In this document: positions 15,285 through 23,038 of the stretch, one piece after another
Position numbering within the stretch: position 1 is the stretch's first letter
How the letters are laid out: each line of letters starts with the position of its first letter
NCBI GenBank assembly: GCA_002503055.1
Contig: DAQX01000030.1
Coordinates: 1 to 24,368 of the forward strand
Length of the DNA: 24,368 bases
Source of the DNA: Euryarchaeota archaeon UBA86
GTDB lineage: Archaea > Thermoplasmatota > Poseidoniia > Poseidoniales > Thalassarchaeaceae
Direction: 5' to 3'
Translations under genes and position numbers: made by a program
Notes under the pieces: generated by a model
Databases searched by the model: none
What the model was told of the DNA's origin: nothing
What the model saw: the letters and a program-made list of their open reading frames with translations, nothing else

Positions 15285-15916
15285 AATACTTCTGGATACA
15301 GGTCGTGGGCTTGGATTGCGAAGCTTACTGCGAATGCAAGCATTGCTATTCCACAAATTACCATTGCGATGCGATATCTGCGAGGGGAAAGCCAAGCGCC
15401 GCCTCCTACGAAAATCCATGCTATTGCGGCTTTGACTAGAATGATTGTAACTAGGAATGCGATTGCATAGAGTACTGGTGCTACTGGCTCCTGCTCTGCT
15501 GCAGAGGCCATCAATGGACCACCAATCAAAAACCAGAATACATACACATTGGGATTGAGTAAGTTTGTCAGAATGCCGCGTTTGAAGGATCCTGTCGCGT
15601 CCTCCTCCATGTCTGGATTGGGTAGTTCTAGTGTGAAGCACTCGAGGCCCATCTTAGTCAAAAATGCTGCACCAAGGGCTGAAATTGCCAAGAGAACGCT
15701 AGGTTCAGTGGCCACCCAACCAGCAAAAAATAGGCTAACGATGATCAATGGACCGTCGGTGAAGATGGGGGCTGCTGCTGTCCACATTCCCGCCTTCAGG
15801 CCTTTGGAAAGTGATTCTCTGATTACCATAGTCAGTAGTGGGCCGGGTTTGATTCCCTCGATGATACCTAGGGCCACGCCGGCTCCTGCGAGTTGCGCAA
15901 TCAATTCGGTGTCCAT
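15281..15916 (-). CDS. LysE-family translocator (second copy in the window)
   Basis: The 211-residue membrane protein carries the LysE signature EGIKPGPLLTMVIRESLSKG (about 20-39) and about six hydrophobic helices. NLLNPNVYVFWFLIG matches the conserved 'NPK' helix of the family. It differs clearly from the other LysE protein in this window (IKPGPLLT instead of FSPGPNNV), so the two are not recent duplicates. The substrate is unknown, probably an amino acid or small metabolite exported from the cell. It starts 3 bp after the Bax-inhibitor-like gene and so is probably co-transcribed with it. The stop TAG overlaps the lipoprotein stop from the other strand. Confidence 0.88.
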   Translation of the reverse strand: MDTELIAQLAGAGVALGIIEGIKPGPLLTMVIRESLSKGLKAGMWTAAAPIFTDGPLIIVSLFFAGWVATEPSVLLAISALGAAFLTKMGLECFTLELPNPDMEEDATGSFKRGILTNLLNPNVYVFWFLIGGPLMASAAEQEPVAPVLYAIAFLVTIILVKAAIAWIFVGGGAWLSPRRYRIAMVICGIAMLAFAVSFAIQAHDLYPEVF

Positions 15917-15919
15917 CGC

Positions 15920-16684
15920 TTAGCGCCTCGCGGCTAACTTGGCCAGAAGTTTGAGTATCTCCAAGTAAAGCCAGATGAGTGTTACCATCAGACCGAATGC
16001 GGCCCTCCACTCAAGTTGTTTAGGGGCGCCTCTTTGTACTCCTCTCTCTATGAAGTCAAAATCAGCAACTAGGCAAAGGGCCCCTATTCCTATTACGAAT
16101 AGCGAGAACAAAATCCCGATTGGTCCTGAGCCGTGAATATAGGGAACTGCGTACCAGCCAGAAATTGAACCGATAATAGAAACGATGTAGATCAGAATTA
16201 TTGCGACTAGGGCCGATGTTACGGCAATTCGTGTATTCTCATCCCAAGCAATCAATCCGGCCCTGTATATCATTATCATAGCCCCGAGAATCATGAAGGT
16301 AAGTAGTGCGGCTAGAATACCAATACCTGGTAATTGTAGGTAGACTTCGAACATCCATGTGAGGCCTCCCAAGCACAGACCTTCGAGTGCGGCATATGTT
16401 CCGATTAAGACTGGATTCATCGATTTCGAGAAGATAATTATCATGGCAACGACGAACCCCCCGATTGCTCCAACAAAGATTAGTGGGGCAGCTTGGGGCA
16501 TCGAGAAAGCTGTCAGTACTGCAGTTGTAGCGGTAATCAACAGTAGTAAACCGGTTTTCTCGGCTACTCCTTCTATAGACATTAGATTGCTCTCTTTATC
16601 CTCCCACCAACTGGTATCTGAGTAGTTGCTCTTCTCAAAGGTAGAGTCGCTTAGCGCGGGGTTTCCTGAACGGTACATCTGCAT
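15920..16684 (-). CDS. Bax inhibitor-1/YccA-like membrane protein
   Basis: The protein (254 residues from the ATG at 16684, 252 from 16678) has a soluble, tryptophan-containing N-terminus and about seven membrane helices. Family marks: SGNPALSDSTF at the start, IGTYAALEGLCLGGLTWMFE in the middle, and VADFDFIERGVQRGAPKQLEW before the last helix. These match the bacterial YccA-type branch of the Bax inhibitor-1 superfamily, whose members are proposed Ca2+ leak channels or regulators of membrane proteolysis. The frame extends to a TTG at 16708, but the ATGs are more credible. It is followed closely by a LysE exporter and diverges from the M20 hydrolase; an AT-rich element (16746-16754) in that spacer could serve both directions. 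Confidence 0.9.
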   Translation of the reverse strand: MQMYRSGNPALSDSTFEKSNYSDTSWWEDKESNLMSIEGVAEKTGLLLLITATTAVLTAFSMPQAAPLIFVGAIGGFVVAMIIIFSKSMNPVLIGTYAALEGLCLGGLTWMFEVYLQLPGIGILAALLTFMILGAMIMIYRAGLIAWDENTRIAVTSALVAIILIYIVSIIGSISGWYAVPYIHGSGPIGILFSLFVIGIGALCLVADFDFIERGVQRGAPKQLEWRAAFGLMVTLIWLYLEILKLLAKLAARR

Positions 16685-16745
16685 CACTGAGAAGGTGGCC
16701 CTACTCAAGGCTTGGCACGGAATTTCCCTGAGTTTGATTGTGGAG

Positions 16746-16754
16746 TATTTTTAT
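16746..16754 (+). promoter_or_regulatory. TATA-like box for the M20 gene (possibly shared)
   Basis: TATTTTTAT is centred about 27 bp before the ATG at 16777, the spacing expected when an archaeal transcript starts at or next to the start codon (leaderless mRNA). The complement, ATAAAAATA, is also a good TATA-like element for the divergent Bax-inhibitor gene, but it would leave a 5' leader of roughly 40 bases there. Confidence 0.55.
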
Positions 16755-16776
16755 CGTAATCCCTTGGCCCTGTAAT

Positions 16777-17955
16777 ATGGACTTGGATATAGTAATGAAG
16801 GAGTCGGAGAACATCAAAGACTGGATTGTCGACATTAGAAGGGAATTGCATCGCTTTCCAGAGTTAATGTACGAAGAGCATCGTACTAACGCGTTGGTTA
16901 GAGAGAAGTTGGATGAATTGGGAATTGAATATGAATTCCCTATTGCTGAAACTGGTGTCCTAGCTAAGATAGGGGATGGGGATGGTCCTTGTGTAGCGTT
17001 AAGGGCGGACATGGATGCTCTGCCTATTCAAGAAATGGCAGATGTTGATTTCAAAAGTGAGGTTGATGGAAAGATGCACGCTTGTGGGCATGACTGTCAC
17101 ACTGCTATGCTTTTAGGTGCTGCCAAAATATTGAGTCAAAGAGAGATTAATGGTACTGTTAAGTTTCTATTTCAGCCGGCCGAAGAAGGAGGGGCAGGAG
17201 GTGAAAAAATGACTCAAGAAGGGGCGTTGGAAAACCCTGCTGTTGAGAGGATTTTTGGATTGCATGTCTGGCCTTTTATACCAACAGGACAGATCGGTTC
17301 GCGTGCTGGAGCGTTTTTGGCTGCTACCAGTTTCATGGATATTGAAGTGGTAGGGACTGGTGGGCATGCGGCAGCGCCGCATACTTGCGTTGATCCGGTG
17401 TTGGCTTCTTCTCGGATTATTGATTCGTTACAGAGCATTGTTTCGCGAGAAACTGATCCTTTGGAGTCTGCGGTGGTCAGCATTACTGCTGTAAATGGGG
17501 GTAATGCGCACAATGTCATTCCCGAATCTGTTGCAATAAAGGGAACTTTGCGATCGTTAACTATGGATGGTTTGGCTAATTTACAAAAGAGGGTGAATGA
17601 GATTTGCGACCTTGTTGGTCGGGCAAATGGGTGTGAGGTTACTGTCGTTTACCCAGGTAATGATTACCCTCCAACCTTCAACGATCCTGAAACTTGGGAG
17701 TTCGCAAAGGGAGTGGCTGAAAGTATGATTGGGGAAGAGAACGTTAACGAGTTAGCGCCTGTGATGGGAGGGGAAGATTTTGCCTACTATACTCAAAAAA
17801 CAAATGGTTGCTTTGTTGTAATAGGCGTTGGTAATCCCGAAAAAGGTTGTATTTACAGTGTTCATCATCCTAAATTTAAGGTGGATGAGGATGCTTTGCC
17901 CCTAGGTACGGCGCTTCATGTCTCGTTTGCGCTTGAATCATTGATGGAAGTTTAG
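16777..17955 (+). CDS. M20-family amidohydrolase (IAA-amino-acid hydrolase-like)
   Basis: This 392-residue metallopeptidase-fold enzyme has the M20D signature. It shows RRELHRFPELMYEEH (21-35), ALRADMDALPIQE and HACGHDCHTAMLLGAAK with metal ligands C103 and H105. It also has FQPAEEGGAGG (catalytic and metal-binding glutamates near 137-138), FGLHVWP (H163) and a C-terminal VHHPKFKVDEDAL. Family members cleave N-acyl or amide bonds of amino-acid conjugates (hippurate, acetyl-amino acids, indole-acetyl-amino acids). The phrases HRTNALVREKLDELGIEY, SIVSRETDPLESAVVSITAV and NVIPESVAIKGTLRSLT closely resemble the plant ILR1/ILL type. The local base composition (about 35-47% GC in stretches I counted) is lower than in the neighbours, suggesting transfer. 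The ATG at 16777 is chosen over 16738 because of the TATA-like box. Its TAG stop overlaps the uvrA stop. Confidence 0.92.
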   Translation: MDLDIVMKESENIKDWIVDIRRELHRFPELMYEEHRTNALVREKLDELGIEYEFPIAETGVLAKIGDGDGPCVALRADMDALPIQEMADVDFKSEVDGKMHACGHDCHTAMLLGAAKILSQREINGTVKFLFQPAEEGGAGGEKMTQEGALENPAVERIFGLHVWPFIPTGQIGSRAGAFLAATSFMDIEVVGTGGHAAAPHTCVDPVLASSRIIDSLQSIVSRETDPLESAVVSITAVNGGNAHNVIPESVAIKGTLRSLTMDGLANLQKRVNEICDLVGRANGCEVTVVYPGNDYPPTFNDPETWEFAKGVAESMIGEENVNELAPVMGGEDFAYYTQKTNGCFVVIGVGNPEKGCIYSVHHPKFKVDEDALPLGTALHVSFALESLMEV

Positions 17956-20933
17956 ATTAGTTCCTTTAGATGTTGTCCAGTGTAACTTGATGGGTTCTCT
18001 GCAACCGATGAGGGGGGTCCTTCTGCTACGACCAATCCTCCTCTCTCGCCTCCCTCGGGGCCTAGATCGAGGACCCAGTCCGCACATTTGATGACATCAA
18101 GATGGTGTTCAATGACTACTACTGTGTGGCCGTTCCTGCGTAACCTCAGTAGAACCTCGATGAGTTGGTCTACATCTGCCATTGAGAGTCCTGTGGTCGG
18201 TTCGTCAAGGATGTACATGGTGTGTTTTCTTGCTGGTTTGTGTAACTCGGTGGCCAGTTTCACTCTCTGGGCCTCGCCCCCTGAGAGAGTTGTCGCGGGT
18301 TGGCCCAATCTGATGTAGCCCAGACCGACATCTTGTATCGTGGAAAGTATGCGGTAGATTGAGCGTTGGTTCGCAAAGAATTCGCATGCTTCGTCTATGT
18401 TCATTTCAAGGATGTCGTGGATGGTTTTGCCGCGCCATTCGACTTCGAGTGTTTCGCGAGTGTATCGTTTGCCCTTGCAGACATCGCATACGACCCATAC
18501 ATCGGGGAGGAAATTCATCTCCAACTTGGTTGAGCCTGCTCCTTTGCATGCCTCACATCTACCTCCCCTTACATTGAAGGAGAATTGGCCGCTCTCGTAA
18601 CCTCTCTCTTTGGAAAGTGAGGTGCTTGCGAATAATTCCCTGATTGGGGTAAATGCCCCTGTGTATGTGGCAGGATTGGATCGAGGAGTTCTTCCAATTG
18701 GAGATTGGTCAATAACGATGGTTTTGTCGATGTGCTCTACTCCCTCTATCTTGTCGTGACGCCCTGGAGTAGTATCTGCTCCGTGTAGCTCTCTGAGTAA
18801 GGATGGTGCAATTGTGGAGGTGACTAGGGACGATTTGCCAGAGCCAGAAACTCCCGTTACGGCAACCATACAACCCAAGGGTATTCTGACATCTATGTCT
18901 TGCAGATTGTTTTGTCGGGCGCCCTTGATTTTGAGCCAACGCTCCGGATCTGGTTCCGCCCTATCTTCGGGAATTGTAATCTCTTTTCTGCCAGAAAGGT
19001 AGGCTCCAGTAACACTCTGTTTGCTAGACAGGAGTTTGTCAATACTGCCGTTTACGACTATTCTCCCTCCTTCTTTCCCGGCACCAGGCCCTATGTCTAC
19101 GAGCCAGTCTGCTTGTCGTAGGGTTGCTTCATCGTGTTCCACAACAAGTAGAGTGTTGCCGAGAGAGGTTAACTCTCTGAGTGTCTCAAGTAGTCGACCG
19201 TTGTCTCTTGGATGGAGGCCGATACTGGGCTCGTCTAGAACATACATTACTCCTGTCAATCGGGTACCAATTTGAGTTGCGAGGCGTATTCTCTGTGACT
19301 CGCCGCCAGAGAGGGTGTTGGCGCGGCGGTCAAGTGTGAGATAATCGAGGCCGACGAGTGCTAGGAATCGGAGTCTAGATTCGATTTCCTTGATTATCTC
19401 TCGAGAGATGTAGAGGGATCTCTCGTCTAACTCGTGTGCTTTGGTGACTGTTTCACTATCTGGCTCATTCCTGTCCAGTCTATCCCATGTATCATCCAAA
19501 GCACCCAAGCGCCAGTGTTGAACTGCGGCTAGGGCCTCTAGAACGCTACAGAAGGAGAGTTCAGGTAGTGAGATTCCTCCGACTGTTACCATACTGACTG
19601 CTCTGTTCAGCTTCCTTCCACCACAATCAGTGCAGGGCTCGTCGGTCATGTAGGAGGTCATGCGCGACCTAGTGCGATTCGAAGTGGTGTCTGTATAGGT
19701 CCTTCTCAGGCGGGCGAATACCCCTTCCCATGGCCTTACCATTCGGTAGGAAGAGCCTTTTTGTGAAACGAAGTTGAAGTTGATTTCTGTGCTTCCTGAA
19801 CCATGTAATAGTATGTCTTGGGCATCCTCATCGAGTTCTCCAAATGGAACATCAATTGCGATTCCATAGTGCTCGCAGGTTTGAGTCATCTGACTGCGGT
19901 ACCAGCCTGACATCATCGAGCGGCGGAATGGGTGGATACATCCTTCTTCTACCGAGGCTAATCTATCGATTACTAGATCCGGAGAGAAGTTTCTCTGAAC
20001 ACCGAGTCCTTGACAAGACGGGCACGCACCGAGGGGGTTGTTGAAGGAGAATACTCGTGGGCTCATCTCAGGTAGGAAAGCGCCGTGCTCGGGGCATGCG
20101 AACTCCTCAGAATAGGCGATGGTTTCTCCTTCCTCGGTTTGGAATCTCATCTCTTCCGAAATATTCGATTTTCTTGGTTTCGGCGCCTTTAGGCTCTCAA
20201 TAGCAACTGCGCCGGCGCCGAGTCGAAGTCCTGCTTCTATCGCCTCGGTCAGACGCTGCCTATTCGCTCGATCCAATCGCATTCGATCTATTCTGACATC
20301 AATGTCATGTCGTAGGTTTTTCTCGAGTTCTGGTGGATTTTCGAAATCCTCCTCACGACCGTTGACTTTGCCCTGTAGGTAACCTTGCTCTACTAAGCCC
20401 CTGAACAAATCTGCATGGGTTCCCTTACGGTTTCTGACTGCTGGAGACCAAATTGCAATTCCGTGGCCCTCGAATCTCCAAAGAACATCGTCAACTATCT
20501 CTTGAACGGTGCGTCGGGCCACCTCCTTGCCGCAGTCTGGACAATGGGGGAGTCCGACTCTGGCCCAAAGAAGTCTCAGATAATCCATGATCTCTGTGAC
20601 GGTTGCCACGGTTGATCTTGGATTGTGGCTGCCTTGCTTCTGGTCAATACTGATAGCAGGAGACAGGCCCTCGATGCTGTCGCAATCTGGTTTCTTCATC
20701 TGACCGAGGAACTGTCTTGCGTACGAACTGAGGCTCTCGATGTAGCGGCGTTGTCCTTCCGCATACAATGTGTCGAACGCTAGGCTTGATTTGCCAGATC
20801 CAGAAACACCCGAGAGTACAACGAATTTGCCGCGTGGAATCTTGACATCGATGTTCTGGAGGTTGTGGGTACGCGCTCCTTTAACTTCGATCCATCCATC
20901 CTTAGCGGCGCCGTTCTTTGCTCCCCTAGCCAT
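17952..20933 (-). CDS. uvrA: Excinuclease ABC subunit A
   Basis: UvrA is the damage-recognition ATPase of bacterial-type nucleotide excision repair. The 993-residue product has two ABC modules. The first has Walker A GVSGSGKSS (from residue 42) and signature LSGGESQRI (about 543). The second has GVSGSGKSS (about 690) and LSGGEAQRV (about 883), with DEPSIGLHP and DEPTTGLS Walker B regions. Zinc-finger cysteines are visible near 134 (CPDCG), 305 (CPSCQG), 436 (CTDCGG) and 794 (CEACKG...CDVCKG). The length is slightly above the usual 940-950. The ATG at 20933 follows a GGTGA site by 5 bases; the further upstream frame is unlike UvrA. Archaea generally lack Uvr genes; where present they are considered acquired from bacteria. 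uvrB and uvrC are not in this window. It is downstream of moeA by 71 bp and convergent with the M20 gene. Confidence 0.97.
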   Translation of the reverse strand: MARGAKNGAAKDGWIEVKGARTHNLQNIDVKIPRGKFVVLSGVSGSGKSSLAFDTLYAEGQRRYIESLSSYARQFLGQMKKPDCDSIEGLSPAISIDQKQGSHNPRSTVATVTEIMDYLRLLWARVGLPHCPDCGKEVARRTVQEIVDDVLWRFEGHGIAIWSPAVRNRKGTHADLFRGLVEQGYLQGKVNGREEDFENPPELEKNLRHDIDVRIDRMRLDRANRQRLTEAIEAGLRLGAGAVAIESLKAPKPRKSNISEEMRFQTEEGETIAYSEEFACPEHGAFLPEMSPRVFSFNNPLGACPSCQGLGVQRNFSPDLVIDRLASVEEGCIHPFRRSMMSGWYRSQMTQTCEHYGIAIDVPFGELDEDAQDILLHGSGSTEINFNFVSQKGSSYRMVRPWEGVFARLRRTYTDTTSNRTRSRMTSYMTDEPCTDCGGRKLNRAVSMVTVGGISLPELSFCSVLEALAAVQHWRLGALDDTWDRLDRNEPDSETVTKAHELDERSLYISREIIKEIESRLRFLALVGLDYLTLDRRANTLSGGESQRIRLATQIGTRLTGVMYVLDEPSIGLHPRDNGRLLETLRELTSLGNTLLVVEHDEATLRQADWLVDIGPGAGKEGGRIVVNGSIDKLLSSKQSVTGAYLSGRKEITIPEDRAEPDPERWLKIKGARQNNLQDIDVRIPLGCMVAVTGVSGSGKSSLVTSTIAPSLLRELHGADTTPGRHDKIEGVEHIDKTIVIDQSPIGRTPRSNPATYTGAFTPIRELFASTSLSKERGYESGQFSFNVRGGRCEACKGAGSTKLEMNFLPDVWVVCDVCKGKRYTRETLEVEWRGKTIHDILEMNIDEACEFFANQRSIYRILSTIQDVGLGYIRLGQPATTLSGGEAQRVKLATELHKPARKHTMYILDEPTTGLSMADVDQLIEVLLRLRRNGHTVVVIEHHLDVIKCADWVLDLGPEGGERGGLVVAEGPPSSVAENPSSYTGQHLKELI

Positions 20934-21004
20934 ATTTTTCACCGTGCGCGTGGGGATGCGTGAGCGAGATTGTCTTTGAATACATGTACTGGGCAATTAA
21001 ACGG

Positions 21005-22213
21005 TTACCGTAGCCATAGGGCGTCGATTATTTCTCCTGCCTTAGCATCGATATCTGGTGGAAGTAAGGTGAGTCCGTTGTGTGCCACCATGCTGTGGAT
21101 ATTTCCACTCCCTTGGTGAGTATGTGTAGTAGCAACAAACCCGTCTTCTCCGATCTCAATCCTTATTCTCCTCATACAGAGTTTCTTGGGGGCTCCTTTG
21201 ATGTCTTCAGATAGTTTGACTCTGATCCTGTCTGCCAGTCGGGGGCCAAGCTCATGGTCAGCACCCATGCATTCAGCAAGCCATGGCGCGACGATTGAAA
21301 TGAATACTACATGGCTGCTTACGGGATTTCCTGGTAGGCCGAATAGAGGTTTGTTCTTCCAAGAACCGCAAAGCGGCGGGCCGCCCGGGCGTATCCGGAC
21401 TTTCCAGAATAGTGGTTGGCCTTCATCCTCCATCAGGCGGCGTACAAGATCCCACTCGCCCATACTAACTCCTCCACTGGTTAGGATTGCATCACACGAT
21501 TCTGCAGCATCGTTGAGAGTTGTTCTCAGACCCTCTATATTGTCGTGAACTACATCGTATCTCTTCGCCGTAGCACCCATCTTTTCGATGAGTGAGGTGA
21601 GGCCGTAGGAGTTTGATTCGTATATTTGGCCAGGAGAGAGATTTGTGCCGGGTTGGACTAATTCGTCGCCTGTGCTAATCACCGCGACTGTGGGTTTGCA
21701 GAGTGTTTCGACCTCATGGTGCCCCATTGTCGCAACGAGTGAGATTTCGGCGGGACCAATTAGTGTGCCGGCACGCAGGATTTCCTGGTCCTTCTGGAGG
21801 TTCTCTCCTTGTTTACGGATAAATCCCGGGCGCGCTGGGCCGAGAATCTTGACATGGTTTCCTTCCTCAGCAGAGTCTTCGACCATTACAATTGCATCCG
21901 CGCCGGGAGGGATTGGTGCACCTGTCATTATTCTACTAGCCTGGCCTGTAGAAACCTGCGGCAACTGCTCACCGCCGGCGCGGCTGGTGCCGACTATCTC
22001 GAGAGTGGTGCCGTCTGAAGTGCAATCTTGTGCTCGTACTGCCCAGCCATCCATTGCTGAATTGTCAAAAGCAGGATCGTCTACCTTGGAAGAGAGTGGG
22101 GAGGCAAGTATCCTGCCACTGAGTAATGAGAGAGGGGTGGTTTCTGTGTGTCGAGGGATGGTTAGTGTGCTGGCCAAGGCCAGTGCACGCTCGAGAGTGA
22201 CGCTGGTCTCCAC
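21005..22213 (-). CDS. moeA: Molybdopterin molybdenumtransferase
   Basis: MoeA inserts molybdate (or tungstate) into adenylated molybdopterin to make the cofactor. From the GTG at 22213 the product has 402 residues, the usual size. It contains VDDPAFDNSAMDGWAV, the RIMTGAPIPPGADAIVMVE block, KQGENLQKDQEILRAG and PTVAVISTGDELVQPG. DAILTSGGVSMGEWD (MPT-binding loop) and KPLFGLPGNPVSS follow. The family KVxxKPGKP stretch reads KVRIRPGGPP. The frame is open to 22306, but the first 31 residues are low-complexity and overlap the divergent permease, so GTG 22213 is preferred. It is head to head with the TauE-type permease, 26 bp between starts. It could instead be a tungsten-specific paralog. Confidence 0.93.
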   Translation of the reverse strand: METSVTLERALALASTLTIPRHTETTPLSLLSGRILASPLSSKVDDPAFDNSAMDGWAVRAQDCTSDGTTLEIVGTSRAGGEQLPQVSTGQASRIMTGAPIPPGADAIVMVEDSAEEGNHVKILGPARPGFIRKQGENLQKDQEILRAGTLIGPAEISLVATMGHHEVETLCKPTVAVISTGDELVQPGTNLSPGQIYESNSYGLTSLIEKMGATAKRYDVVHDNIEGLRTTLNDAAESCDAILTSGGVSMGEWDLVRRLMEDEGQPLFWKVRIRPGGPPLCGSWKNKPLFGLPGNPVSSHVVFISIVAPWLAECMGADHELGPRLADRIRVKLSEDIKGAPKKLCMRRIRIEIGEDGFVATTHTHQGSGNIHSMVAHNGLTLLPPDIDAKAGEIIDALWLR

Positions 22214-22239
22214 GGCCCTTCGATTGCGGTTGAGTTGAA

Positions 22240-23025
22240 GTGTTCTTCCTATGTGGGCGTCCTGTGCTTTGGCCTGAGTTGGGTGTGGTTCTTGTTTCAC
22301 TCGCACTAATTGCTGCGCTCTACTCTTCAGTAGGTCATGGAGGGGGTTCGGGATATCTTGCTGTACTCTCCTTGACTACAATTGCGGTCTCTGACTCCAT
22401 GTGGCTCAAGCAGTATGCTTGGTCACTAAATTTGATTGTTGCAGGGCTTGCTTTCTGGCACTACCGAACTGGAGGTTTTCTGAACCGGGGTTTGGTTGTG
22501 CCTTTTCTGATTGGTAGTATACCAATGGCAGCCATCGGAGGTTATCTGCAAGTAGAGGGGTCTGCATACGATGTTTTGCTATCTCTTGTTCTTGTCTTCG
22601 CAGCTTGGCGGCTACTATGGAGTTCTAACGAAGAAAAAGAAGTGGTTAGACCAGGGAGCTACCTTGCTGTTGCTTCGGGAGGGGGGATTGGTTTTGCTAG
22701 TGGAATGATTGGTATTGGGGGCGGCATCTTCCTCTCCCCATTGCTAATACTTCGTGGTTGGGCCAATGCGAAGGAAGCTGCTGCAATGGCGGCCCTGTTC
22801 ATCTGGTTAAATTCCCTGTCTGGATTGGTTGGTTCGTCATTATCGGGAGGTATTGGTTTAGATTTGGAGTTGTTTGTCCCATTTGCAGGGGCCGTTCTAA
22901 TCGGGGGTCTAATCGGATCAAAATATGGCTCGGAGATTTCCGGTCAGGCCGGAATAAGGAGGTTGCTGGTCGTGGTATTGCTCATAGCCGCCAGTAAGAG
23001 AGTAATGGGAATATTAGGTATCTGA
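22240..23025 (+). CDS. TauE/SafE-family sulfite/anion permease
   Basis: This 261-residue membrane protein has about eight hydrophobic segments. The family signature is LIAALYSSVGHGGGSGYLAVLSL near the N-terminus, and its internal repeat is GGGIGFASGMIGIGGGIFLSPLLIL (about 147-171). Family members move sulfite, sulfoacetate or other organosulfur anions across the membrane. Starts are GTG codons (22240 and others nearby, such as 22264); no ATG lies before the first helix. It diverges from moeA, and since many sulfur-oxidising enzymes need molybdopterin, a link to sulfite handling is possible but speculative. The last codons (Gly-Ile-stop) form one arm of a perfect inverted repeat shared with the opposing gene. 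Confidence 0.87.
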   Translation: MFFLCGRPVLWPELGVVLVSLALIAALYSSVGHGGGSGYLAVLSLTTIAVSDSMWLKQYAWSLNLIVAGLAFWHYRTGGFLNRGLVVPFLIGSIPMAAIGGYLQVEGSAYDVLLSLVLVFAAWRLLWSSNEEKEVVRPGSYLAVASGGGIGFASGMIGIGGGIFLSPLLILRGWANAKEAAAMAALFIWLNSLSGLVGSSLSGGIGLDLELFVPFAGAVLIGGLIGSKYGSEISGQAGIRRLLVVVLLIAASKRVMGILGI

Positions 23026-23038
23026 TTCCTCAGATACC
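23017..23038. repeat. Perfect 9-bp inverted repeat spanning two convergent stop codons
   Basis: The arms GGTATCTGA (23017-23025) and TCAGATACC (23030-23038) flank the loop TTCC. Each arm reads Gly-Ile-stop in its own gene, so both proteins end in -GI and both stops (TGA) lie in the stem. On RNA from either strand this would form a short stem-loop at the very end of the reading frame, a candidate bidirectional terminator or 3'-end processing or protection signal. Confidence 0.7.

Noticed and set aside
14715..15641. A 308-codon open frame on the minus strand
   Set aside because: It is antisense to the lipoprotein gene and crosses the LysE stop; composition is rich in Arg, Ser, Thr and His with no domain, typical of a shadow frame.
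21645..22238. A 197-codon open frame on the plus strand
   Set aside because: Antisense to moeA, whose motifs are unmistakable; the product is serine/proline/arginine rich without recognisable features.
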